64,000 nucleotides of DNA from Phascolarctobacterium_A sp902463975 (GTDB lineage Bacteria > Bacillota > Negativicutes > Acidaminococcales > Acidaminococcaceae), in contig NZ_CABQHJ010000006.1 of NCBI RefSeq assembly GCF_902463975.1, positions 27,591 through 91,590 of the forward strand, written 5' to 3'. The notes under the pieces are model-generated. The model searched no databases, was not told the DNA's origin, and worked only from the letters and a program-made list of their open reading frames with translations. This document shows, piece by piece, positions 34,685 through 43,039 of this stretch; position 1 is the stretch's first letter; every line of letters starts with the position of its first letter. Position numbers and translations under genes: made by a program.

Positions 34685-34780
34685 TTAGTTGAGATGCATT
34701 GCCGAAGCAAGCAGATTTACTTTCAGGGTACGTACGCTTGTCCAGGGTTCAATTCTGATGAAATCTTTTACATTGCTCAT
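34685..34780 (-). CDS. 31-residue micro-protein, paralogue A
   Basis: The minus-strand frame encodes MSNVKDFIRIEPWTSVRTLK followed by 11 more residues ending MHLN. An ACGGAGG site lies 9 bases before the ATG. It matches paralogue B at most of its first 24 positions, with the shared core RIEPW-x-SVR-x-LK. It lies 14 bases before oadA. A small subunit of the decarboxylase is possible, since related sodium-pump decarboxylases have very short subunits, but this is speculation. Confidence 0.65.
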   Translation of the reverse strand: MSNVKDFIRIEPWTSVRTLKVNLLASAMHLN

Positions 34781-34826
34781 GATAGTTACCTCCGTAAGTT
34801 TGAATAAAAAGTCTTGTTGATGTTAA

Positions 34827-34913
34827 TTAGTCGTTCAGACCAAGCAGCTGGAGTTTTAAAGCGCGAACGCTTTTCCAGGGCTCGATTCTGAAGTATTGTT
34901 TTGCATTATTCAT
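34827..34913 (-). CDS. 28-residue micro-protein, paralogue B
   Basis: The minus-strand frame encodes MNNAKQYFRIEPWKSVRALK followed by 8 more residues ending LND. ACGGAGGG lies 10 bases before the ATG. It is 46 bases upstream of paralogue A and is the first gene after the promoter. The pair arose by tandem duplication; substitutions keep the RIEPW core and charge, which suggests protein-level selection. Confidence 0.65.
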   Translation of the reverse strand: MNNAKQYFRIEPWKSVRALKLQLLGLND

Positions 34914-34963
34914 AGTAAAATCCCTCCGTAAAATAAAACATGATTTTTAAAATTTGTATGGAT

Positions 34964-35007
34964 AACAGCTGCTGTGTATTTTTCTTTATGCTTGTTTAGC
35001 AGCTGTT
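34964..35007 (-). other. Hairpin in the oadA leader
   Basis: AACAGCTGCT and AGCAGCTGTT are perfect 10-base arms 24 bases apart. They lie in the 5' leader of the micro-protein/oadA transcript, between promoter and first start. A T-run follows on the plus strand only, so it is not a terminator for the minus-strand transcript. Confidence 0.5.
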
Positions 35008-35022
35008 TTTTGAACTGACTAA

Positions 35023-35051
35023 AATATACCACGGATAATAAGATAAATCAA
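35023..35051 (-). promoter_or_regulatory. Promoter of micro-protein/oadA operon
   Basis: On the minus strand TTGATT (35051-35046) and TATATT (35028-35023) are 17 bases apart. Confidence 0.6.
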
Positions 35052-35101
35052 TTTTATTGAATTAATAAGCATATAAATCTGATTTATAGTAAAGTGCAAA
35101 G

Positions 35102-35142
35102 AAAAACAGCTGAAGGGCAACTCCTCAGCTGCTGTATTTTTT
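35102..35142 (-). terminator. Terminator of the lysR gene
   Basis: CAGCTGAGG pairs with CCTTCAGCTG with a one-base bulge. Read on the minus strand it runs into TTTTTC. It follows the LysR stop by about 10 bases. Confidence 0.65.
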
Positions 35143-35152
35143 TCATATAATG

Positions 35153-36082
35153 TTATTGCCGGAAAAGCTTGATGAATTCGATGACTGCGTTAGAAACGTA
35201 AACATTATGCGGTAAAAGCAGAGAATATTTTCTTTCTGCCTGCTTGGACTGCAGCTTGAAAAAGCGCAGAGAGGTTTCATTGCCGGTTACCAGCTTGTCG
35301 CTGATAAAAGTGGCGCCGATGCCATGCTCCGCAAGCTGGAAGGCTGTGACGAGCTGCGGCACCTTGACCTTTATGCGTGGCAGAATTTCTGCTTCTTCAA
35401 ACATTTTTAGCGTACGCATGCCAAGGTTGACATGTGCGTCAATACGGATGAAGTTGTAGTCCGTGAATTGATGTAAGTCAACACTGGGACAATTTTCCGA
35501 TAGGTGGATGCCGTGTCTGACTTCTATTGCGCTCAGGCTATCATCCAGTAATTTGTCGCTGAGCGCGAAGGACTGCGGAACAGCGAGCAGGATGTGGTCA
35601 GAAAAGGTCGTATAGCTGTCAAACTCGCTCACTACGTCCTCGTCGCAGCTGAAGGTGAAATCAAGCTTGTTGTCCTTGAGCATTTCAATGAGCATATCCG
35701 AGCTTGTTTCGGCCATGGTGATGTTGATGTTGGGATAGAGGGTGTTGAATTGGGCGATGTATGACGGCAGGAGATAAGCATTCATATAATGCGTGCCGCC
35801 GATTTTCAGATCACCGCTTTTTAAACCATGAATATCATCAATTTGCTGCTTGAGCTGCTGCTCCAGCAGCATTTCCTTTTTGATATGCTGCAGATAAAGT
35901 TCGCCTATGCTCGTGAGAGTGAGTGGCCTTTGGCTGCGGTTGAAAATGGCAGCACCTATTTCCTGCTCTACTTTTTTGATGGCTATGCTCAGTGCAGGCT
36001 GAGTAATAAATAATGCTTCTGCAGCTTTAGAAAAACTGCCGCATTGGTAGACCTGGTAGATGTACTTTTTTTCTAACTCCAT
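35153..36082 (-). CDS. LysR-family transcriptional regulator
   Basis: The start at 36082 has AAAGGAG upstream; a longer frame exists but covers the operator region. The 309-residue protein has the N-terminal winged helix (YQCGSFSKAAEALFITQPALSIAIKKVEQEIG) and a periplasmic-binding-like effector domain. It is divergent from budA with 195 bases between them, the usual layout for a LysR activator and its target. Likely role: induction of the acetoin/tartrate genes by an organic-acid effector. Confidence 0.9.
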   Translation of the reverse strand: MELEKKYIYQVYQCGSFSKAAEALFITQPALSIAIKKVEQEIGAAIFNRSQRPLTLTSIGELYLQHIKKEMLLEQQLKQQIDDIHGLKSGDLKIGGTHYMNAYLLPSYIAQFNTLYPNINITMAETSSDMLIEMLKDNKLDFTFSCDEDVVSEFDSYTTFSDHILLAVPQSFALSDKLLDDSLSAIEVRHGIHLSENCPSVDLHQFTDYNFIRIDAHVNLGMRTLKMFEEAEILPRIKVKVPQLVTAFQLAEHGIGATFISDKLVTGNETSLRFFKLQSKQAERKYSLLLPHNVYVSNAVIEFIKLFRQ

Positions 36083-36097
36083 ACTATAAATCTCCTT

Positions 36098-36118
36098 TAT
36101 AGAAACATTAATTCTATA
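36098..36118. promoter_or_regulatory. Possible LysR operator
   Basis: TATAGAA and TTCTATA are perfect inverted arms around a 7-base centre, a T-N11-A type site. It lies between the lysR start and the budA promoter. Confidence 0.45.
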
Positions 36119-36121
36119 AAA

Positions 36122-36150
36122 TTGATTATACACTAGATTGATGTTATAGT
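36122..36150 (+). promoter_or_regulatory. Promoter of the budA operon
   Basis: TTGATT at 36122 and TATAGT at 36145 are 17 bases apart, directly after the LysR palindrome. A leader of about 120 bases follows. Confidence 0.55.
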
Positions 36151-36277
36151 AAAGGCAGGTCAAGAAAGACTGCTACTGAAGTGCAATATAACTACATACA
36201 GCCCTTGTGATGTACGTGATTTAGAGCACGACTACAGGAAAGTCTTGAATAGATAAAAAACATAAGGAGGTCAGAGG

Positions 36278-37003
36278 ATGGCTTTTATGTATCAGGTATC
36301 AACCCTGCAGGCTTTGGCCAAGGGCGATTTTTATGGTAATGCAACAATTGAAGAGCTGCTTGCCAACGGCGATATAGGCTTAGGTACCTTTGAAGCGGTT
36401 GACGGTGAAATGATTGTGCTCGATGGTATTTGTTATCGGGCAAAAGCAGATGGTACAGTAGAGATTGCTGCTGCAAACGCTGCGACGCCGTTTGCTTCTG
36501 TGACATATCTCAATAAGGAGCTTACGTTTGACTTAAAGAACATCGCTGATATGAGCGGCCTTTTGGCTAAGCTGGACGATGTTGTCAAGACTCATGGTGA
36601 GAACAACATCTACGCTTGCCGTATAGATGGGTATTTTAACGAAATTTACGCGCGTTCTGAAAAGAAGCAGCATAGCGAGCCTTATAAAACATTTGCTAAG
36701 GTTTTGGAAACAGATCAGCGTGAGTTTGAATTTAAAAATGTCAGCGGCAGTCTTGCTTGTGTATATTTTCCGCAATATATGGACGGCTTGAATGTTGCAG
36801 GCTGGCATGTACATTTTATATCGGATGACAGAACGATGGGCGGTCATGTTTTTAACTGCTCTCTGCAAGAAGGCAAGGCTTATATGGGCAGGAGCGAAGG
36901 CTTTACCTTCCTGGTTCCGAAAACAAAGTTTTTCCAAAAGCTTACTCTTACTGATGTTTCCAAGGAGGAAATCGAAAGTGTGGAGAAAGCAGGCAATAAA
37001 TAA
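36278..37003 (+). CDS. budA: Alpha-acetolactate decarboxylase
   Basis: The 241-residue protein has the N-terminal YQVSTLQALAKGDFYGNATIEELLANGDIGLGTFEAVDGEMIVLDG typical of BudA/AlsD. The zinc-binding histidines are in GWHVHF and GGHVF, and the catalytic Arg/Glu region also lies there. It converts acetolactate to acetoin in the cytoplasm. AAGGAGG precedes the ATG. With the acetolactate synthase genes downstream it forms the acetoin branch. Confidence 0.92.
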   Translation: MAFMYQVSTLQALAKGDFYGNATIEELLANGDIGLGTFEAVDGEMIVLDGICYRAKADGTVEIAAANAATPFASVTYLNKELTFDLKNIADMSGLLAKLDDVVKTHGENNIYACRIDGYFNEIYARSEKKQHSEPYKTFAKVLETDQREFEFKNVSGSLACVYFPQYMDGLNVAGWHVHFISDDRTMGGHVFNCSLQEGKAYMGRSEGFTFLVPKTKFFQKLTLTDVSKEEIESVEKAGNK

Positions 37004-37039
37004 TAAATTTGCAGCCGATGCTGCGTATGGAGGGTAAAA

Positions 37040-37939
37040 ATGGATAAGCAAGAACAAGTTGAACAATTAACAAACTATGTAGCACATTTTGTAGCGCACA
37101 CCGCTAAGGTTTTACCTGACGATGTTATCGCTAAACTGGATGAACTGGCAGAAAAGGAAGACAGCCCGCTGTCTAAAACTATCTACCAGACTATGAAGCT
37201 GAACCAGAAGCTGGCGAAGGAGCTGAACCGTCCCAGCTGCCAGGATACCGGCGTTATGCAATTTGTAGTAAGATGCGGCACCAATTTCCCACTGATTAAC
37301 GAGCTGGAGGTACTGCTGAAGGAAGCTGTTTTCCGTGCAACTCAGCAAGCTCCGCTGCGTCATAACAGTGTAGAAACCTTTGATGAATATAACACCGGCA
37401 AAAATGTCGGTACCGGTACTCCTACTATTTTTTGGGAGATTGTGCCGAACAGCGATGAATTAGATCTGTACACTTATATGGCTGGCGGCGGCTGCAGCCT
37501 GCCCGGTAAAGCAATGGTACTGATGCCCGGTGCCGGTTATGAAGGCGTAACCAGATTCGTGCTGGACGTTATGACCTCCTATGGCCTGAATGCCTGCCCG
37601 CCGCTTCTGGTAGGCGTTGGCGTCGGTACTTCTGTAGAAGTAGCTGCTCTGCATGCAAAGAAAGCGCTGATGCGTCCGATTGGCAGCCATAACCCGAACA
37701 AGAACGCTGCACTTTTGGAGCAGTTGCTGGAGGATGGCATCAATAAAATCGGCCTTGGTCCTCAAGGCCTGGGCGGCAAATATTCCGTTATGGGCGTGAA
37801 CGTAGAAAATTCTGCACGTCATCCGTCTGTAATCGGTGTTGCTGTAAACGTTGGCTGCTGGTCTCATCGTCGCGGCCACATCGTATTCGATAAAAACTTA
37901 AACTACAAAATTCTTTCTCATAGCGGGGTGACTTTATAA
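37040..37939 (+). CDS. ttdA: L(+)-tartrate dehydratase alpha subunit (or class I fumarase alpha)
   Basis: The 299-residue protein is the iron-sulfur half of a two-subunit dehydratase. Long stretches match what I recall of E. coli TtdA: NRPSCQDTGVMQF, APLRHNSVETFDEYNTGKN, YMAGGGCSLPGKAMVLMP, NACPPLLVGVG and ARHPSVIGVAVNVGCWSHRRG. Three cysteines (CQDTG, GGGC and GCWSH) can hold the 4Fe-4S cluster. It turns tartrate into oxaloacetate. A two-subunit fumarase has the same fold, so that remains possible. It overlaps ttdB by one base. Confidence 0.75.
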   Translation: MDKQEQVEQLTNYVAHFVAHTAKVLPDDVIAKLDELAEKEDSPLSKTIYQTMKLNQKLAKELNRPSCQDTGVMQFVVRCGTNFPLINELEVLLKEAVFRATQQAPLRHNSVETFDEYNTGKNVGTGTPTIFWEIVPNSDELDLYTYMAGGGCSLPGKAMVLMPGAGYEGVTRFVLDVMTSYGLNACPPLLVGVGVGTSVEVAALHAKKALMRPIGSHNPNKNAALLEQLLEDGINKIGLGPQGLGGKYSVMGVNVENSARHPSVIGVAVNVGCWSHRRGHIVFDKNLNYKILSHSGVTL

Positions 37940-38565
37940 TGTACGAAGTAATTGATGGCAAAAAGGTTTTGACTACTCCTGTAAGCGCAGAAGATTTAAA
38001 AAATATTCATATTGGCGATATTGTTTATCTGAACGGTGACATTACCACCTGTCGTGACGTTGCACATCGCCGTGTCGTAGAATATGGCCGTGAGCTGCCT
38101 GTTGATGTTAAGGATAAAGCAATTCTGCACGCCGGTCCGATTATTCGTCCCTTGGGCGATGACAAATTTGAAATGGTATCTGTTGGTCCTACCACCAGCA
38201 TGCGCATGGAAAAATTTGAGAAAGAGTTCGTTGAAAAAACCGGTGTCCGCGTTATCGTCGGCAAAGGTGGTATGGGTCCCAACACTGAATATGCCTGCAA
38301 AAATTTTGGCGCTATTCACTGCGTATTTCCTGCAGGCAACGCTGTTGTGGCAGCAACTGAGGTACAGGAAATCGTTGACGCAAACTGGCGTGAACTGGGT
38401 ATGCCGGAAACTCTGTGGAGCTGCCATGTGAAAATGTTTGGCCCGCTGATTGTTTCTATCGACAGCTATGGCAGAAACTTTTTTGAAGAGCAAAAAGTAA
38501 TCTATAACCAACGCAAGGAAGAAGTATATAACGAGATTATTCCACACGTTAAATTTATTAAATAA
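37939..38565 (+). CDS. ttdB: L(+)-tartrate dehydratase beta subunit (or class I fumarase beta)
   Basis: The 208-residue protein has VLTTPVSAEDLKNIHIGDIVYLNG, TCRDVAHRR, HAGPII, MVSVGPTTSMRMEKFE and VGKGGMGPNTEYACKNFGAIH, the swivelling C-terminal domain of class I hydro-lyases. It completes the active site with the alpha subunit. The order alpha-beta and the GDIVYL and GKGGM blocks are as in TtdB. Confidence 0.75.
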   Translation: MYEVIDGKKVLTTPVSAEDLKNIHIGDIVYLNGDITTCRDVAHRRVVEYGRELPVDVKDKAILHAGPIIRPLGDDKFEMVSVGPTTSMRMEKFEKEFVEKTGVRVIVGKGGMGPNTEYACKNFGAIHCVFPAGNAVVAATEVQEIVDANWRELGMPETLWSCHVKMFGPLIVSIDSYGRNFFEEQKVIYNQRKEEVYNEIIPHVKFIK

Positions 38566-38607
38566 AGATAAAATAGCTGTGGATTTATCAGATTCAGGAG
38601 AAAAGAA

Positions 38608-39135
38608 ATGAAACAGATATTATCTATTGTCGCACACAATCGTCCTGGTGTGTTAATGAGGGTTACGGGACTGATTTCCCGCCGTGGCTATAATATTGAC
38701 AGCTTAACCAGTGGCAGTACACAGGATCCGGAATATGCACGTATGACAATTGTATTGGATGCGGACGAGCTGACAATCGAGCAGGTCTGCAAGCAATTGG
38801 CAAAGCTCAGCGAGGTAGAGCGCATTAAGGTGCTGCATCGTGAAACGAGCGCACTGCGCAGTATGCTGTTGGTCAAGGTACACGCCGGCGAAAAGCAAAT
38901 GGAGGTGCTGCAATTAGCAACAGCCTTCCGTTCCCATGCTATTGATGTTACCGGCAACAGCATGACCTTTGTCAACACCGGTGATGAAGGCAAGCTGTGC
39001 GCCTTTGCAAATGCTCTGCGCCGTTATGGTATTGTCGAAATGGTGCAGACGGGAATCGTTGCTTTAGAACGTGGCGATGAAGCATTGGAGGTCAAAGAAT
39101 CACGCTATGAATGGCCTCATGCCGAAGAAGCGTAA
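38608..39135 (+). CDS. ilvN: Acetolactate synthase small subunit
   Basis: The 175-residue protein has an N-terminal ACT domain (LSIVAHNRPGVLMRVTGLISRRGYNIDSLTSG), the valine-sensing part, and the usual C-terminal domain. It regulates and stimulates the catalytic subunit. In this operon small precedes large, the reverse of the common ilvB-ilvN order. Its presence marks the synthase as the anabolic, FAD-containing kind, even though it sits with budA. Confidence 0.92.
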   Translation: MKQILSIVAHNRPGVLMRVTGLISRRGYNIDSLTSGSTQDPEYARMTIVLDADELTIEQVCKQLAKLSEVERIKVLHRETSALRSMLLVKVHAGEKQMEVLQLATAFRSHAIDVTGNSMTFVNTGDEGKLCAFANALRRYGIVEMVQTGIVALERGDEALEVKESRYEWPHAEEA

Positions 39136-39152
39136 GAAAGGAGTATAACACT

Positions 39153-40808
39153 ATGCAACTTACTGGTGCTGAAGTTATGGTGAAATGCCTTGAGGAAGAA
39201 GGCGTTTCTACAATTTTTGGTTATCCCGGTGGTGCTATACTGCCGTTTTACAACGCTCTGCGTGATGTAAAAAATATTAAGCATGTACTGACAGCGCATG
39301 AACAGGGAGCAGCACACGCTGCTGATGGCTATGCACGTGCCAGCGGCAAGGTTGGCGTGTGCTGTGCTACCTCCGGTCCCGGTGCGACGAATCTCGTAAC
39401 AGGTCTGGCGAATGCATTTCTTGATTCTATTCCTGTAGTGGCTATTACCGGACAGGTAAAAAGCAGCATGATCGGTCATGATGCCTTCCAGGAGGTAGAT
39501 ATTACCGGTATTACTATGCCGATTACCAAGCAAAATTTTCTGGTCAATAAGCCGGAAGAATTGGCACAGACCATGCGCCTGGCTTTTCAGATGGCGAAAA
39601 GCGGTCGTCCGGGCCCTGTGCTTGTAGATGTAGCGCATGATGTGCAGACGAGCATGATGGAATATCATGCAAGCAAGCTACGTGAGCTGCCTGTCGCTAT
39701 GCCGCAAAAGGAACTTGTTGCTGCAGCTGTAGCTGCGCTGAACAAGGCTAAACGTCCTGTGATGCTTGTTGGCGGCGGTGTAGCTATCTCCGGTGCGGAA
39801 TACGAAGCTGTGCATCTTTGTGAAAAAATGCATCTGCCTGTAGCCAGCACGCTGATGGGCTTGGGTTGCATCAGCTCTTATCGCGAGCAGTTTTTGGGCA
39901 TGAGCGGCCTGCACGGACACGAACGTGCGAACCGTGCTATTGCTAACGCTGATGTAGTGCTGGCAGTTGGTACACGCTTTAATGACCGTGTAACCGGTGA
40001 CCGTGATAAATACAGCGCGCATAAAACGATTATCCATATTGATATTGATCCTGCTGAATTAAACAAGAATATTGAGAGCAGCATTGATATTGCCGGTGAT
40101 ATGCGAACTATCCTGAAAATGCTCGATAAGGGCTGTAAATCTCATGATATAAAAGCATGGTGGGATACAATTATGACCTGGCCGAGCATGGATGAGGATT
40201 ATGGAAATAATACTGCGCCGCTCTTTATTGAAGCGCTGAACCCGCTCTTAAAGGGTAAGGATTATTTTGTTGCTACTGATGTAGGTCAGCATCAGATGTT
40301 TACGGCACAACATTTGAAGGTGGAATATGCACGTCAGCTGATTACCAGCGGCGGACTGGGAACAATGGGGTTTGGTCTGCCTGCCGCTATGGGCGCAAAA
40401 TTTGCCTGCCCGGATAAAAAGGTTATTTGTATCAGCGGTGACGGCGGCTATAAAATGACCGGCAGCGAGCTGTTTACATTAGCAAGCAATAATGTTCCTG
40501 TAGTTTCCGTTGTTTTCAATAACAGCGGCTTGGGTATGATTCGTCAGCTGCAGACTGTACAGTTCAATAAACGTTTTATGGCTTGTGAATGTCCCGGTTA
40601 CGTTGACTTTGTTAAATATGCGGAAGCCTTCGGTTTGGAAGGTGAGCATGTTACAACACCGGAAGATTTTGCAGCTGCTGTAAAGCGTGGTTTAGATAAG
40701 GACCATACCTATGTAATTGAGGTTGATATCAATCCTAAGGATATGGTAGTACCGATGGTTGCTCCCGGTAAAGGCGTGGATGAATTTGTCCAAGGCCTTG
40801 GAGAATAA
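39153..40808 (+). CDS. ilvB: Acetolactate synthase large subunit
   Basis: The start at 39153 has GAAAGGAG upstream; an earlier frame start at 39111 lies inside ilvN. The 551-residue ThDP enzyme has the catalytic Glu in AHEQGAAHAADGYAR, the FAD region and the ThDP/Mg motif ISGDGGYKMTGSELFTLASN ending in a VVFNN. It condenses two pyruvates to acetolactate. This feeds either valine/leucine synthesis or, with BudA, acetoin. A terminator follows. Confidence 0.93.
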   Translation: MQLTGAEVMVKCLEEEGVSTIFGYPGGAILPFYNALRDVKNIKHVLTAHEQGAAHAADGYARASGKVGVCCATSGPGATNLVTGLANAFLDSIPVVAITGQVKSSMIGHDAFQEVDITGITMPITKQNFLVNKPEELAQTMRLAFQMAKSGRPGPVLVDVAHDVQTSMMEYHASKLRELPVAMPQKELVAAAVAALNKAKRPVMLVGGGVAISGAEYEAVHLCEKMHLPVASTLMGLGCISSYREQFLGMSGLHGHERANRAIANADVVLAVGTRFNDRVTGDRDKYSAHKTIIHIDIDPAELNKNIESSIDIAGDMRTILKMLDKGCKSHDIKAWWDTIMTWPSMDEDYGNNTAPLFIEALNPLLKGKDYFVATDVGQHQMFTAQHLKVEYARQLITSGGLGTMGFGLPAAMGAKFACPDKKVICISGDGGYKMTGSELFTLASNNVPVVSVVFNNSGLGMIRQLQTVQFNKRFMACECPGYVDFVKYAEAFGLEGEHVTTPEDFAAAVKRGLDKDHTYVIEVDINPKDMVVPMVAPGKGVDEFVQGLGE

Positions 40809-40845
40809 TTGTAAGGCAAGCATATAACAGTATATATAAAGTAAA

Positions 40846-40878
40846 GGTCCGAATCTCTTCAAGAGGTTCGGACTTTTG
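40846..40878 (+). terminator. Terminator of the budA-ttd-ilv operon
   Basis: GTCCGAATCTC pairs with GAGGTTCGGAC and runs into TTTTG. Confidence 0.8.
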
Positions 40879-40881
40879 TGT

Positions 40882-40887
40882 TATAAT
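40882..40887 (+). promoter_or_regulatory. -10 element of the lipase gene
   Basis: TATAAT lies 33 bases before the start codon, directly after the terminator. The best -35 (TTCAAG at 40858) is in the terminator stem at 18-base spacing and is weak. Confidence 0.4.
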
Positions 40888-40919
40888 AATAGCAATGGTA
40901 TGTTACAAGGAGGTGCAGC

Positions 40920-42299
40920 ATGCTTAAGCTTATGCGTTTACTTACAATTGTATGCTTATTTTTCGGCTTGGGTACAATGACGTATGCAGCGTCACCTAAT
41001 CCGGTAAGTTCTGCCTACGTGCAGAGTTATTTTACAACAATTGCGGCAGCATCCTGTCTTGGGGTTTATCTGCCGCATACTTCTCAGGAGTTTGATTATC
41101 TGCGCAGCTATGGTTGGCAGATTGAAAGCCAGCAGGGAAATGATGGCAAGGTGGAATTGAATTATGCTGTAGCCAAAAATTATTTTCCGCAAGTTAATAA
41201 GCAAATATATCTGGTAACCTTTCGCGGTAGTGCCAGCAAGAGCGATTGGAAGATTAATCTGGAAACGAAAAAGGTAAATTACGGCGGTTCAACATTGGCG
41301 GAGATGCAGGAGCTGGCAGCGCAGCCTGTGCTTAAAGATGGGCCGGCGGTGCATGCAGGCTTCAATAGCTATGTCGATGCAGTACTGCGCAGCGGTGTAG
41401 TTGATGAAAATGGCAAGCTACGTGGACTTTTTAAGCGCGTAAGCGAGGACCAGAATGCTTATCTGGTGCTTACAGGTCACAGTCTTGGCGGAGCTACAGC
41501 GACGCTTTTGGGCGAGCGTTTGGTGAGTCTGGGACTGCCAAAAGAAAAATTTCTTGTTATCACCTTTGGCGCTCCGGCGATTGGCAACAGCGTATTTGCA
41601 GAGCAGTACGGTAATAAGATTAAGCTTGTGCGTATCAGTAACACAGCGGATCCTGTTCCCGGCAGCCTGCAGACGTTTTTCGGCGGCTATAAGCAGTTTG
41701 GCGAGCCTGTGAAGTACAGCCTTTCCAATAAAATCAGCAATCTGCAGCATGCTATGGCTATGTATTTTGATTACAGCCTCAGCGAATACTATAAAGAGCG
41801 TGACAGACAGATAAGCATGGGAAGATTGGAGCCTGTTACAGATAGAAAAATTACGCAGCAGCCGGTGGTTGCGGTTTGGGTAAATACTTCCGACAGCTTG
41901 AAAAAACTGGCCTATGTAACGGATATCAAGCGTTTTGTGCTTGACGAATATCGCAAAATGCTGCCAAGCTATATTATTATGGAACGCAATCTGCCTAAGG
42001 ATGCCTACACAACGCAGGATTTGCTGAAGCTCAGCAGGGATGCCGGTGCAGAATATATGCTCGTCTGCGGAATAGAAGGTAATCAGGCACCGAAGGAGGG
42101 CTATTGGTATCTGACGCTGGAGCAAGGGTTGTTTGATAAAAATGGGCGCATGCTGACGATTGGCGCTTTCGGACGCAAGGTATCGCCGGCTGTCGGCAAT
42201 ATCCAGGCTGCGGGTGAGAACCTATGGCAGGCACGCGAAGCCCTGTGCGAGCATTTGCCGTTTATTGTAACGCAGCATGAAGCTAACTTGGGATATTAG
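40920..42299 (+). CDS. Exported class 3 lipase family protein
   Basis: The 459-residue protein has a signal peptide (residues 1-24, TYA-A). An alpha/beta hydrolase domain follows with the oxyanion strand YLVTFRGSASKSDW, the lid-side HAGFN, the nucleophile elbow GHSLGG with Ser188, and a later Asp in NTADPVPG and His in LQHAMAMYF. About 150 residues after the hydrolase domain form an unrecognised C-terminal domain. Acting outside the inner membrane, it may cleave lipids or esters. AAGGAGG precedes the start. Confidence 0.85.
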   Translation: MLKLMRLLTIVCLFFGLGTMTYAASPNPVSSAYVQSYFTTIAAASCLGVYLPHTSQEFDYLRSYGWQIESQQGNDGKVELNYAVAKNYFPQVNKQIYLVTFRGSASKSDWKINLETKKVNYGGSTLAEMQELAAQPVLKDGPAVHAGFNSYVDAVLRSGVVDENGKLRGLFKRVSEDQNAYLVLTGHSLGGATATLLGERLVSLGLPKEKFLVITFGAPAIGNSVFAEQYGNKIKLVRISNTADPVPGSLQTFFGGYKQFGEPVKYSLSNKISNLQHAMAMYFDYSLSEYYKERDRQISMGRLEPVTDRKITQQPVVAVWVNTSDSLKKLAYVTDIKRFVLDEYRKMLPSYIIMERNLPKDAYTTQDLLKLSRDAGAEYMLVCGIEGNQAPKEGYWYLTLEQGLFDKNGRMLTIGAFGRKVSPAVGNIQAAGENLWQAREALCEHLPFIVTQHEANLGY

Positions 42300-42326
42300 C
42301 ATAGAAAAATTGTGGAGGATAAGGAT

Positions 42327-42965
42327 ATGGATTTAAGTGAATTAGAAGGGGAGCTGGCGCAATGTCAAGCCTGCCCTTTGCGCAATGATGCCATTGCGCC
42401 TGTAGGCTGGTATGGTAATCCCGAAAGCCCGATTGTTTTTGTAGGGGAGGGACCCGGTCAGGTCGAGGATGATTACGGCTGTCCTTTAATAGGACCTTCC
42501 GGTCAATTGCTGGACAAGGCCTTGTGGGCAGCCAAGATGACGCGTGACAGAGTGTTGACTACGAATGTTATTAAATGCAGACCGAAAAATAACCGTACTC
42601 CGGATATTGCCGAAGGCGATTTTTGCGCCAAGCAGTGGCTGCAGCGGGAGCTGGAGATTATTCAGCCGAAGGTAATCGTGGCCTTGGGCAGCGTGGCGCT
42701 GCATTGTCTGGGACGTCCCGATATGCGCATTACGCGCGACCGCGGTATGTGGTTCCGCACGGAGCAGGGCTTTGACTGCATTGCTACCTACCATCCGGCG
42801 TATTTGCTGCGTCAGTACGGCAAGCAGCTGGTAGCCTCCAAATGGGATGTGTTTCATGATTTGGAGGCAGCTCGCGAGCGTGCTGCACTTTTGGCGCCGG
42901 GGTATCAGTTTATGTCCGAGGAAAAGCCGGATTTGTTCAAGATTTTTAAGAAACGTGTACGCTGA
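42327..42965 (+). CDS. Uracil-DNA glycosylase, family 4 type
   Basis: The ATG at 42327 has GGAGG 8 bases upstream; an in-frame GTG at 42312 does not. The 212-residue protein has the N-terminal iron-sulfur pair CQAC, motif 1 VGEGPGQVEDDYGCPLIGPSGQLLD, the cysteine in TTNVIKCRP, ALGSVA and motif 2 TYHPAYLLR. It removes uracil from DNA in base-excision repair. It is 27 bases after the lipase and probably co-transcribed. Confidence 0.9.
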   Translation: MDLSELEGELAQCQACPLRNDAIAPVGWYGNPESPIVFVGEGPGQVEDDYGCPLIGPSGQLLDKALWAAKMTRDRVLTTNVIKCRPKNNRTPDIAEGDFCAKQWLQRELEIIQPKVIVALGSVALHCLGRPDMRITRDRGMWFRTEQGFDCIATYHPAYLLRQYGKQLVASKWDVFHDLEAARERAALLAPGYQFMSEEKPDLFKIFKKRVR

Positions 42966-42984
42966 AAAGCAGGCTATTGCAAGT

Positions 42985-43027
42985 AAAAAAGCGTTCTGCC
43001 GCAAAATTGCAGCAGAACGCTTTTTTT
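42985..43027. terminator. Bidirectional terminator
   Basis: AAAAAAGCGTTCTGC and GCAGAACGCTTTTTTT flank a short loop. A-run and T-run on opposite sides let it serve both the glycosylase gene and the ABC-F gene on the other strand. Confidence 0.85.
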
Positions 43028-43039
43028 ATGCTTACGATA

